This document shows positions 19,820 through 28,980 of a DNA stretch of 64,000 nucleotides, one piece after another (the stretch's first letter is position 1; each line of letters starts with the position of its first letter). The stretch is taken from contig NZ_BNBY01000002.1 in NCBI RefSeq assembly GCF_014656195.1, positions 94,351 to 158,350 of the forward strand, read 5' to 3'. The notes beneath the pieces are model-generated. The model made no database searches, was not told the origin of the DNA, and saw only the letters and a program-made list of their open reading frames with translations. The DNA comes from Kitasatospora xanthocidica (GTDB lineage: Bacteria; Actinomycetota; Actinomycetes; Streptomycetales; Streptomycetaceae). Made by a program: the position numbers and the translations under genes.

Positions 19820-20689
19820 GCGCAGGGCGCGCGCCACCGGGATCCAGAGCTCCGCCTCGGCGTCGGCCGTCCCCGGGACGAAGCGGGTCTGCAGGATCTC
19901 CGGGCCCGGCCGGGCCTCGTACGGGTTGGACGGGAACCACTGACTGGCCACGTCCGCCCACATCTCCTGCAACGCCTGCGGGAACGGCCCGGTATTGGTG
20001 AACACCGCCCAGGTGCCGGCCGGCACCTCCAGGACGTCCAGGTCCTCCGGGACGTCGGCCCCCTCACGCGCCACCACCGCGTGCCAGTAGTCGAGTTCGG
20101 ACCCCTCCTCGCGGTTCGGCGAGAAGTCGTCGCTCACCGACACGAGGCCGACCGGGTCCTGACCGGTGAGGGCCGTGATCCGCTCGACGGTCTCCTTGCC
20201 GAGGCCCTTGATGAACTCGGCGATCCCCGGGTTGATCCCGTGGTAGATCAGGGTGACCCGGGCCTTCTTGCCGGCGATCCGGAAGTCCGGCTTCTCGACG
20301 ATGCGGTACTCCATGCTGCTGCTTCCTTCCACGACGAGTCTGAAGGACATCCTGGGTTGGGAGGTGAGCACCGCACCGTCGCGCCGGGCCTCCCCCGGCC
20401 CGACCCCGTGCATCGCCCGGAACGCCCGGGCGAAGGCCTCGCCCGAGGTGTACCCGTACCGGATCGCGACGTCGAGCAACGTCCGCTCGCCGTCGAGGAC
20501 TTCGGCCCCCGCGACGGTCAGCCGCCGACGCCGGACGTACTCCGACAGCGGCATCCCGGCGAGCATCGAGAACAGCCGCCGGAAGTGGTACTCCGACGTC
20601 ACTGCGATCCGCGCCAGCTCGGTCACGTCGACCTCGCCGTCCAGGTGCCGTTCGATGTGGTCCATCGCCCGGTTCAGGTGTTCCAGCAC
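19817..20689 (-). CDS. AraC-family regulator with GyrI-like effector domain
   Basis: A 290-residue protein. Residues 1-110 contain two helix-turn-helix motifs of the AraC/XylS DNA-binding domain (VDVTELARIAVTSEYHFRRLFS and RTLLDVAIRYGYTSGEAFARAFRAMHG). Residues 125-290 (YRIVEKPDFRIAGKK, then AGTWAVFTNTGPFPQALQEMW) form a GyrI-like/Rob-type small-molecule-binding domain. This HTH-first architecture is common in multidrug-responsive regulators. The target genes are unknown; the neighbouring VOC gene in the same direction is one candidate. The start is GTG. Confidence 0.88.
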   Translation of the reverse strand: MLEHLNRAMDHIERHLDGEVDVTELARIAVTSEYHFRRLFSMLAGMPLSEYVRRRRLTVAGAEVLDGERTLLDVAIRYGYTSGEAFARAFRAMHGVGPGEARRDGAVLTSQPRMSFRLVVEGSSSMEYRIVEKPDFRIAGKKARVTLIYHGINPGIAEFIKGLGKETVERITALTGQDPVGLVSVSDDFSPNREEGSELDYWHAVVAREGADVPEDLDVLEVPAGTWAVFTNTGPFPQALQEMWADVASQWFPSNPYEARPGPEILQTRFVPGTADAEAELWIPVARALR

Positions 20690-20698
20690 TCCGACCCC

Positions 20699-20732
20699 GT
20701 CCTTCCTTGCTGATCACCACCGTAGGAAGGAC
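20699..20732 (-). promoter_or_regulatory. Inverted repeat upstream of the AraC-like gene
   Basis: GTCCTTCCT-N16-AGGAAGGAC is a perfect 9-bp inverted repeat ending 10 bp before the GTG start. It could be an autoregulatory operator or a leader hairpin covering the GGAAGG ribosome-binding site. Confidence 0.4.
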
Positions 20733-20848
20733 CCACCTTGCCGTACCCGACGATCGGTGCCCGCTCCGGTCGGGTGCCGATCGCCGGGTCAGCCGGGCAG
20801 ACCAGGCCCTCGGGTCAGCCCCTCGGGCCAAGGCCTCAGACCAGTCCG

Positions 20849-22517
<1,669 letters not shown>

Positions 22518-22590
22518 CGACATCCGATCCACCCGGATCCCCCGGATTCCACTCCGCCCCGGTCCACCCTCGATCGACGAAGGCTCGCCC

Positions 22591-23220
22591 ATGCCTCAAC
22601 CCGCCTCCGCCACGGTGCGCTCGCGTGTGCGCATCCCGCTGACCTTCCCCGACGGCTTCCACGCCGAGGCGGAGGTCTTCACCTTCCACGGCCTCGCCGA
22701 CGGCGCCGAGCACCTGGCGCTCGCCCTCGGCACGGTCCCCGAGGGCGGGACGCCGCTGGTGCGGCTGCACTCCGAGTGCCTCACCGGCGACGTCTTCGGC
22801 TCGGACCGCTGCGACTGCGGGCCGCAGCTGCGCGAGTCGGTCGAGCGGATCGGCGAGGCCGGCGGCTACCTGCTCTACCTTCGCCAGGAGGGCCGGGGCA
22901 TCGGGCTGTACAACAAGCTCGATGCGTACGCCCTGCAGGACTCCGGTTTGGACACGTACGACGCCAACACCGCGCTCGGCCTGCCCGAGGACGGCCGGGA
23001 CTACACGGCAGCCGCCCAGATGCTCACCACACTCGGCGCCACCGGCATCGACCTGCTGAGCAACAACCCGGACAAGGCCGCCCAGCTGGCCGACCTCGGG
23101 ATCACCGTGCGGCACCGGGTGCCGACGGGCGTGCACGTGTCGGCGAGCAACGTCCGCTACCTGACGGCGAAGGTGGAGCGGACGGGGCACTCGATCGAGC
23201 TGACCCGGCTGGTCGGCTGA
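22591..23220 (+). CDS. ribA: GTP cyclohydrolase II
   Basis: A 209-residue stand-alone RibA, the first enzyme of riboflavin synthesis, which opens GTP to a diaminopyrimidine with release of formate and pyrophosphate. The zinc ligands are in C-x10-C-x-C (ECLTGDVFGSDRCDCG). YLRQEGRGIGLYNKLDAYALQD holds the catalytic and substrate-binding residues, and LLSNNPDKAAQL is also typical. It lacks the RibB domain often fused in other bacteria. GAAGG precedes the ATG weakly. A hairpin follows its stop directly. Confidence 0.93.
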   Translation: MPQPASATVRSRVRIPLTFPDGFHAEAEVFTFHGLADGAEHLALALGTVPEGGTPLVRLHSECLTGDVFGSDRCDCGPQLRESVERIGEAGGYLLYLRQEGRGIGLYNKLDAYALQDSGLDTYDANTALGLPEDGRDYTAAAQMLTTLGATGIDLLSNNPDKAAQLADLGITVRHRVPTGVHVSASNVRYLTAKVERTGHSIELTRLVG

Positions 23221-23252
23221 CCGGGCTGACGCGGTCGGCCCCGCCAGCCCGG
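23221..23252. terminator. Hairpin between convergent ribA and ATP-grasp gene
   Basis: CCGGGCTG-N16-CAGCCCGG is a perfect 8-bp inverted repeat starting at the base after the ribA stop, in the 73-bp convergent gap. Confidence 0.55.
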
Positions 23253-23293
23253 CTGATCGAAGGTGCGGGCGGCGCGGTCCGGGCCCAGCGGCG

Positions 23294-24538
23294 TCAGCCG
23301 AGGGCGCGGCGGAGCCTGCGGCCGACGGCCGCGCCGAACCAGAGCACTTCCGCGGCGGCCGGGGCCGGGTCGTCCCGGGCGAGCCAGGAGCGCTCGGTGC
23401 CGCGTCGGGGGCGCAGGTCGGGCGGGATCCGCCGTTCGTGCCAGGCGCTGACCAGGGCGGACGGCAGGTCGAGCTGCCCGACGGCGAAGCCGCGCTCCAG
23501 TTGCGGACCGGGCGGGACGGGGCGCCCGGTGAGGCCAAGGTGGAGGGCCCGGACCACGTCGACGCCGTCCACCGACTCGAAGGCGCGGAACTGGGCGCCG
23601 GTGCGCGGGTTGAAGTCGACCAGCAGGTACCGGCCGTCGCGCAGGTCGCGGCGCCAGTCGAGGTCGGCGACGCCCCGGTAGCCGATCGCGCGGCAGAACC
23701 CCAGTGCCAGGGCGGCGAGTTCGGGGTTGGGCACGGCGCGCGCCCGGGTGGTCACCCCGGAGTACGGGGGCCAGGAGCGCACCTTCCGACCGGTGAACAC
23801 GGTGTCCGGCGCCGCCCCGGCGCTGCCGTCCGAACCGATCCAGAGATGGCTTATCCAGTCCTCGCAGCGCTCCTTCGGCAGGTACTCCTGGAGCAGCACC
23901 GAGGGCCGTCCGTCCGGCGGCAGGAGGGCGCGCAGGGCGGCCTCGTCCGGGACCACCGTGGTGTGACGGACGACCGGGTGGCGCAGCCTGGTCCAGGCTT
24001 CCAGGTTCTTCAGCACGACCGGGTAGCCCCAGTGCCGGGCGGTGGCGAGCAGTTCGTCCCGGGAGCCGGGCGCCAGGGCGCGCGGGGTGGGGACGCCGTG
24101 CCGGGTGCAGAGCCGGTGCAGGCCCGCCTTGCTGGCGAGTTCGCGCGGCAGGGCGGGCGGCACCGGCGGCAGCAGGAACCGGTCGGCGAGCGCCTCCGCG
24201 TGCTCGGCGAGCAGGACGGCCCCCTCGTCGTCGGTGGCGACGGCGACGGCGGGCCGGCCGATGGCCCGCCCGGCCTCCCGGATCCGCTCGACCAGTTCGG
24301 CCGGATCCTCCAGACCGGTGCTGGGGAGGACGAAGCCGCGGGTCAGGTACCGGGAGACGGCGGCCGGCGTGCGCGGGTGTTCGACCATCGCGTACACCGG
24401 CACGCCGAGGCGGCCGAGGGTGCGGATCACGCCGAGGCCGCCCGGGTGCTCGGGGTAGTGGCCGACCTTGACCAGCAGGGCCGGGACGGTCCGGTCCGGA
24501 TCGAGCGGGTGCGGCGGCGGGTGGCGGTGGTCCGGCAT
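23294..24538 (-). CDS. ATP-grasp carboxylate-amine ligase-like protein
   Basis: A 414-residue ATP-grasp enzyme. An N-terminal Rossmann-like part (GVIRTLGRLGVPVYAMVEHPRTPAAVSRY) precedes the ATP-binding domain: WGYPVVLKNLEAW with the Lys, SVLLQEYLPKE, then VADLDWRRD and LVDFNPRTGAQFRAFES with the Asp/Asn metal ligands. Such enzymes form amide, peptide or thioester bonds through an acylphosphate. The substrate is unknown. It is divergent from the flavin monooxygenase across a GC-rich gap (24539-24946) and may act in the same envelope or metabolite pathway. Confidence 0.8.
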   Translation of the reverse strand: MPDHRHPPPHPLDPDRTVPALLVKVGHYPEHPGGLGVIRTLGRLGVPVYAMVEHPRTPAAVSRYLTRGFVLPSTGLEDPAELVERIREAGRAIGRPAVAVATDDEGAVLLAEHAEALADRFLLPPVPPALPRELASKAGLHRLCTRHGVPTPRALAPGSRDELLATARHWGYPVVLKNLEAWTRLRHPVVRHTTVVPDEAALRALLPPDGRPSVLLQEYLPKERCEDWISHLWIGSDGSAGAAPDTVFTGRKVRSWPPYSGVTTRARAVPNPELAALALGFCRAIGYRGVADLDWRRDLRDGRYLLVDFNPRTGAQFRAFESVDGVDVVRALHLGLTGRPVPPGPQLERGFAVGQLDLPSALVSAWHERRIPPDLRPRRGTERSWLARDDPAPAAAEVLWFGAAVGRRLRRALG

Positions 24539-24694
24539 GGTGGGGGCCTCGTAGCGGCTGGCGGGCGGGGCTGCGGAGGGGGCGGGGCGAGCGAGGTGGG
24601 GGCCGTACGGCGGACCCGGGTACCGGGCGCCGGGTCACCTTCCATTCTGGCCCCGCGCGCTCGGTCCGGCCCCGGCGACACGGGCCGCAGACGG

Positions 24695-24785
24695 ACGGGC
24701 CACGGGCGGCGTACGGGCCGGAGACGGACGGAGCCCGAACGACGTACGGGCCGGGGTACGGGCAGCGTACGGGCCGGGGACGCGC
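24695..24785. repeat. Degenerate GTACGGGCCGG direct repeats in the ATP-grasp/monooxygenase gap
   Basis: Several imperfect copies of C(G/A)GCGTACGGGCCGG-GACG occur in the 408-bp gap between the two divergent genes. Apart from a possible CAATCT -10 near 24908 and the Shine-Dalgarno of the following short ORF, I see nothing else in the gap. Confidence 0.5.
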
Positions 24786-24946
24786 GCGGTGAGGCGGCCG
24801 ACGATGGACGCCCGGGCCGGGGCGGTCGAAGGGGCGGCACGTCGGCGAGCACGCAGAGCGACCGGCCGACCATCCGCTTCGGACTGTCGCCGAGGGCCGT
24901 CCGGGTGCAATCTGGGACGGGGGGCTCGGCCCTAGGAGGACGTGTC

Positions 24947-25015
24947 ATGCCGTCGACCCGAGCAGCCCCGCCCGGCCCTCCGCACGCCCACCCGTGGCGA
25001 GGGGGGCCGACGTGA
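24947..25015 (+). CDS. 22-codon leader ORF coupled to the flavin monooxygenase
   Basis: ATG 24947 has the best Shine-Dalgarno of the area (AGGAGG, 7 nt away). It encodes MPSTRAAPPGPPHAHPWRGG plus two residues. Its TGA overlaps the GTG (25012) of the monooxygenase. It may be a translated leader peptide, or the original N-terminus of the monooxygenase shifted out of frame by a recent indel in this repetitive region. Confidence 0.45.
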   Translation: MPSTRAAPPGPPHAHPWRGGPT

Positions 25016-26478
25016 ACGGGCCGGCCGACGCCACCGGGCCGACCGACGCGAACGGCCCGGCCGACCGGGCGGCAGAGGGCACCGGATCCGCACCGGCCAC
25101 CGGATCCACACCGATCGCCGGGGACGTTCCGGTCACCGGGGACGTACCAGTCACCGGGGACGTTCCGGTCACCGTGATCGGCGCCGGACCGTACGGCCTG
25201 GCCGTCGCCGCCCACCTGAGCCGCCGCGGCACCGCCTTCCGGGTCCTCGGCGAGCCGATGGGCAGCTGGCGCGACCGGATGCCCGCCGGGATGTACCTCA
25301 AGTCCACTCCGCGCGCCTCCTCCATCTCCGACCCGGGCCGCCGGCACCGGCTGGAGGACTTCCGCGCACAGGAGGGGCGGCCGCCCGGCGGCGACCGGGA
25401 GCCGGTGCCGGTCGAGGAGTTCATCCGCTACGGGGAGTGGTTCCAGCGGCGCTGCGTGCCGCAGCTGGAGCGGACGGCGGTACGGGCGGTGGCGGCGGAC
25501 GGCCGGCGGTTCCGGATCGGCCTGGCGGACGGCACCGAGTTCGGCACCGCCGCCGTGGTGCTGGCGACCGGGCTCGGGCCCTACACATACGTGCCGGTCG
25601 AGTTCGCCGGCCTGGCGGCGGACGGGCTGCTCTCGCACACGGCCGACCACCACGACCTCACCCGGTTCGCCGGGCGGCGGGTCGCGGTGGTCGGGGCCGG
25701 GCAGTCCGCGTTGGAGAGCGCGGCGCTGCTCGCCGAGGCGGGCGCCGAGCCGACCGTGGTGGCGCGCACCCGCCACCTGCTGTTCGGCGAGCCACCGGAC
25801 ACCGACCTGCCCGCCGAGCGGCCGCTGCCCGAGCGGATCGTCAAGCCAGGTTCGACCCTCGGCCCCGGCTGGTCGCTGTCCGCCTTCGCCACCGTGCCGT
25901 GGGCCTTCCGCCACCTGCCGGACCGGACCCGGTTGCGGCTCGTCCGGGAGGTACTGGGACCGTCCGGCGCCTGGTGGCTCCGGGACCGCGTGGAGGGCCG
26001 CCTCGCCCTGCTCGCCGGGCACCGGATCGAACGGATCCGGCCGACCGACGGCGGCGTCCGACTGGAGCTGCACGGGCCTCCCGGCGGCACCCGTGTCCTG
26101 GACGTCGACCACGTGCTGGCCGCCACCGGCTACCGGGTGGACGTCGACCGGCTCGCCCTGCTCGGGCCCGAACTGCGGCGGGCCGTCCGGCGGGTGGCCG
26201 GATCGCCCCGGCTGACCGGCGGGTTCGAGTCCTCCGTACCCGGGCTGTACTTCACCGGGCTGTCCGCCGCCGCGACCTTCGGACCGGTGCTGCGCTTCGT
26301 CGCCGGTACGGGCTTCGCGGCCGGCCGGCTCGGCGCGGCCCTGGCGGGTTCGGCGCGCGGCCGGGCGATCCCGGTCCGCACGGGGGCAGCCGCGACGGCC
26401 GCCCCGACCACCGCAGGCCCGAACACGGCCGCGGGCCCTGACACCGCGGGCCCGGACACGACACCGGCGCGCGACTGA
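25012..26478 (+). CDS. FAD-dependent monooxygenase (flavin-containing monooxygenase / N-hydroxylase-like)
   Basis: A 488-residue flavoprotein. The FAD-binding GxGPxG motif (VTVIGAGPYGLAVAAHL) comes after about 45 residues of Asp/Gly/Pro/Ala-rich sequence that ends in three copies of GDVPVT. The NADPH motif is VAVVGAGQSALESAALL, and the C-terminal FAD segment is VPGLYFTGLSAAATFGP. It most resembles class B monooxygenases; hydroxylation of an amine or Baeyer-Villiger chemistry cannot be told apart. GTG 25012 has GAGGGG upstream and is coupled to the short ORF; GTG 24994 is an alternative. It precedes two membrane-protein genes, probably as one operon. Confidence 0.75.
   Translation: MNGPADATGPTDANGPADRAAEGTGSAPATGSTPIAGDVPVTGDVPVTGDVPVTVIGAGPYGLAVAAHLSRRGTAFRVLGEPMGSWRDRMPAGMYLKSTPRASSISDPGRRHRLEDFRAQEGRPPGGDREPVPVEEFIRYGEWFQRRCVPQLERTAVRAVAADGRRFRIGLADGTEFGTAAVVLATGLGPYTYVPVEFAGLAADGLLSHTADHHDLTRFAGRRVAVVGAGQSALESAALLAEAGAEPTVVARTRHLLFGEPPDTDLPAERPLPERIVKPGSTLGPGWSLSAFATVPWAFRHLPDRTRLRLVREVLGPSGAWWLRDRVEGRLALLAGHRIERIRPTDGGVRLELHGPPGGTRVLDVDHVLAATGYRVDVDRLALLGPELRRAVRRVAGSPRLTGGFESSVPGLYFTGLSAAATFGPVLRFVAGTGFAAGRLGAALAGSARGRAIPVRTGAAATAAPTTAGPNTAAGPDTAGPDTTPARD
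25120..25173 (+). repeat. 18-bp tandem repeat inside the monooxygenase gene
   Basis: Three in-frame copies of GGGGACGTTCCGGTCACC (the middle one with two substitutions) encode GDVPVT three times just before the FAD-binding strand. This suggests slippage expansion of the N-terminus. Confidence 0.9.
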
Positions 26479-26493
26479 GGGGAGACGACCGCG

Positions 26494-28404
26494 ATGGCCC
26501 GCCCGCCCGAACCGCACCCGGACCACCGTGGACCGGCCCTGACCGCGTCCCCCTCCCCCACATCCCGGGACGTCCTCCCCCCGCCTCCCGCACCGGCCCC
26601 GGACCACCTCACCGCGCGCCTCCTGGCCCGCGTCCTGCTCCCGGCCGCGCTGGCCCTCTGGCTGGTCTCGCTGCACCACGTCCGCCTGGACCGGATGGGC
26701 GACCTCGGACTCATCGAGGCCCTGCCCTGGACCTTCTGGGCCGCCGCCGCGACCCTCACCCTCGGCTTCGCCGCCGCCCTGCGCGACCGCCGCACCCCCG
26801 GCTGGCTCTACACCGGCTACCTGCTCTCCCTGATCGCCGTCCTGCACGCCAGCACCCCGCTCGTCTACTCCCAGCTCAGCAACGCCTGGGCGTGGAAGCA
26901 CGTGTCGATGGTCGACGTGCTGCTGCGCGCCGGAGGCCTGCCCACCGCCAACGACCACGGGCTGGACGTCTACAGCCAGTGGCCCGGCTTCTTCGCGGTC
27001 AACGGCCTCCTGGTCAAGGCCACCGGGATCCACTCCGCGCTCTCCTACGCCCCGTACGCGCCGCCGCTGGCCGACGCGCTGCTGCTCGGACCGCTGGTGA
27101 TGCTCTACCGGACCTTCTCCCGCAGCCGGCGGCTGGTCTGGGCGGGGGCCTGGGTGTTCTACTGCTGCTTCTGGGTGACGCAGGACTACTTCGCCCCGCA
27201 GACCTTCACCTTCGTGCTGTACGTCGCGGTGATCGCCACCGTGGTGCGCTGCCTGCCCAGGGCCGGGCCGCGCGGGCGCTCCCCCACCCGGGACGGACCC
27301 CCCGGCCGGGGCGCCCACGCCCTGCACCGGCCCCGATGGCCCACCTTCCCGCCCGTCGGAGTGCGCTGGACCCTGCTGGTCCTGCTGCTGCCGGTCGCCG
27401 CGATCGTCTGCTCGCACCCGTTGACGCCGCTGATGCTGGTGGTCAGCCTGACCGCGCTCGCCCTCCCCCGGCGCAACCGGCCGGTCGTCCTGCCCCTGCT
27501 GCTCGCCACCGTGCTGCTCACCGCCGCCTGGGACCTCACCGTCGCCCGGCCGTTCCTGTCCGCGAACATCGCCACCATGGTGCACGGGCTCACCCAGCCC
27601 GGCGGCAACGCCGGAGCCGGGCTCATCAACCTGTCGCTCGCCTCCCGCGGACAGCAGCTGGTGGCCTGGACCGACCGCACCCTCTCCGCCGCGGTCTGGC
27701 TGCTCGCGCTGGCCGCGCTGATCCGCCGCCCCTCGCTGCGGCGCACCGCGCTGCCGCTGCTCGCGGTGGCGCCGGTGGTACTGCTGGTCGCCAACAGCTA
27801 CGACGGCGAAATGCTGTTCCGTGCCTACATGTTCGGACTCCCGGCGACGGCCTTCGGCACCGCCGCGATGCTCCTCGGAGCGGGCCGGCGGGCCCGGTTC
27901 GCCCTCGCCCGGGCCGGCCGGACCGTCGCCGTGCCGGTGCTGCTGGCCACCCTGTTCGCCGGGTTCTCACTGAGCTACTACGGCAAGGAGTACGCGCTCT
28001 ACTTCACCCAGGCCGAGACCCAGGCGTCCGTCTGGATGTTCCAGCACGCCCCGCCCGGCTCGACGATCGTCGGCGTCACCGAGGACTTCCCCGGCGGCTA
28101 CACCTCCTACGACAAGTACGGGCGGGTGTGGATCAACATGCAGGGCGAGTGGGCCCGGCGCGGCTTCGCCGTCGACCCGGCGGGGACGCTCGACACCCTG
28201 GTCGGCGACCAGCCCCGGCACGTCTACCTGATGCTCAACAAGGCGCAGGCGGGCCGGGTGCACGCCACCGGGCTGCTGTCGGTCGGGCTGCCGCAGATCC
28301 AGGCCGAGCTCGCGGACAACTCGCAGTTCACCGTGCTCTACCGGAACCAGGACGCCACGGTGTACGAGTTCACGCCGTCCGTCGCCGCCGGGCGGTCGCC
28401 ATGA
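26494..28404 (+). CDS. Large polytopic membrane protein, GT-C-like, unknown function
   Basis: A 636-residue protein with a Pro-rich N-terminal tail (about 45 residues) and about ten to twelve predicted membrane helices (for example LLPAALALWLVSL, WTFWAAAATLTLGFAAAL, LLLATVLLTAAWDLTV). A soluble C-terminal part (residues about 520-636; FPGGYTSYDKYGRVWINMQGEW) follows. The organisation of many helices followed by an extracytoplasmic tail recalls GT-C membrane glycosyltransferases, but I see no certain catalytic D-x-D. It overlaps the next gene (ATGA) and neighbours polysaccharide genes. Confidence 0.65.
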   Translation: MARPPEPHPDHRGPALTASPSPTSRDVLPPPPAPAPDHLTARLLARVLLPAALALWLVSLHHVRLDRMGDLGLIEALPWTFWAAAATLTLGFAAALRDRRTPGWLYTGYLLSLIAVLHASTPLVYSQLSNAWAWKHVSMVDVLLRAGGLPTANDHGLDVYSQWPGFFAVNGLLVKATGIHSALSYAPYAPPLADALLLGPLVMLYRTFSRSRRLVWAGAWVFYCCFWVTQDYFAPQTFTFVLYVAVIATVVRCLPRAGPRGRSPTRDGPPGRGAHALHRPRWPTFPPVGVRWTLLVLLLPVAAIVCSHPLTPLMLVVSLTALALPRRNRPVVLPLLLATVLLTAAWDLTVARPFLSANIATMVHGLTQPGGNAGAGLINLSLASRGQQLVAWTDRTLSAAVWLLALAALIRRPSLRRTALPLLAVAPVVLLVANSYDGEMLFRAYMFGLPATAFGTAAMLLGAGRRARFALARAGRTVAVPVLLATLFAGFSLSYYGKEYALYFTQAETQASVWMFQHAPPGSTIVGVTEDFPGGYTSYDKYGRVWINMQGEWARRGFAVDPAGTLDTLVGDQPRHVYLMLNKAQAGRVHATGLLSVGLPQIQAELADNSQFTVLYRNQDATVYEFTPSVAAGRSP

Positions 28405-28841
28405 CCGGGCGCGGGGCTGGACACGGGGCCGGACACCGGGGCGCGCGCGGGCCGGGACCGTGGGCGGGCGTCGCCGTCCGGCGGGCGGACGTGACGGGGC
28501 GGCTCGCGCTGGCGGCGGCGGCCTGGCTGCCCGTGCTGGCCCTGCTGCTCCCGGCCGGCGCCCCGCTGCGGATCGCGGTGATCATCGGCGTCGGGCTGGT
28601 GCTCCCCGGATTCCCGATAGTCCGCCGGCTGCCGCCCGAGCACCGCGCCGCCGATCGCGCCCCGGCGGCGCGTCGGCTTCGGCTGGGCGTCCTGAGCGTC
28701 GCCGTCAGCCTGGGGTGCGCGACGGTCGTCGCCGAGTCGCTGTTCCTCACCCACCACCTCACGCCGGGGCTCGCCCTCGTCGTGCTGGCCGGCCTCGGGA
28801 CAGTGGCAGCACTCGCGCCCGGCGGGGCGGGGCGGGGCTGA
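28401..28841 (+). CDS. Small membrane protein with about four helices
   Basis: A 146-residue protein coupled to the preceding gene by an ATGA overlap. After a Gly/His/Arg-rich tail, hydrophobic segments follow: LALAAAAWLPVLALLLPAG, IAVIIGVGLVLPGFPIV, LGVLSVAVSLGCATVVAESL and LALVVLAGLGTVAALA. There is no recognisable motif. It ends 5 bp before heptad array 4. Confidence 0.65.
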   Translation: MTGRGAGHGAGHRGARGPGPWAGVAVRRADVTGRLALAAAAWLPVLALLLPAGAPLRIAVIIGVGLVLPGFPIVRRLPPEHRAADRAPAARRLRLGVLSVAVSLGCATVVAESLFLTHHLTPGLALVVLAGLGTVAALAPGGAGRG

Positions 28842-28846
28842 GGAGT

Positions 28847-28936
28847 GACGGCGAACAGATGACAGGTGACAGATGACAGCGAACAGATTTCAGATTTCAA
28901 CATCTGTTATCTGTTCGCTGTCATCTGTTCGCCGCC
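28847..28936. repeat. Heptad array 4 between convergent genes
   Basis: Left units are GACGGCG, AACAGAT, GACAGGT, GACAGAT, GACAGCG, AACAGAT, TTCAGAT (28847-28895). The turn is TTCAAC. Right units are ATCTGTT twice, CGCTGTC, ATCTGTT, CGCCGCC (28902-28936). ACAGATGACAGCGAACAGAT (28869-28888) pairs perfectly with 28909-28928. It starts 5 bp after the stop of the small membrane protein and ends 45 bp before the kinase stop. Confidence 0.95.
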
Positions 28937-28980
28937 GCCCGGCTGCCCCGCCCCCCGGCCACCCCGTCGGCCCGCGGCGC

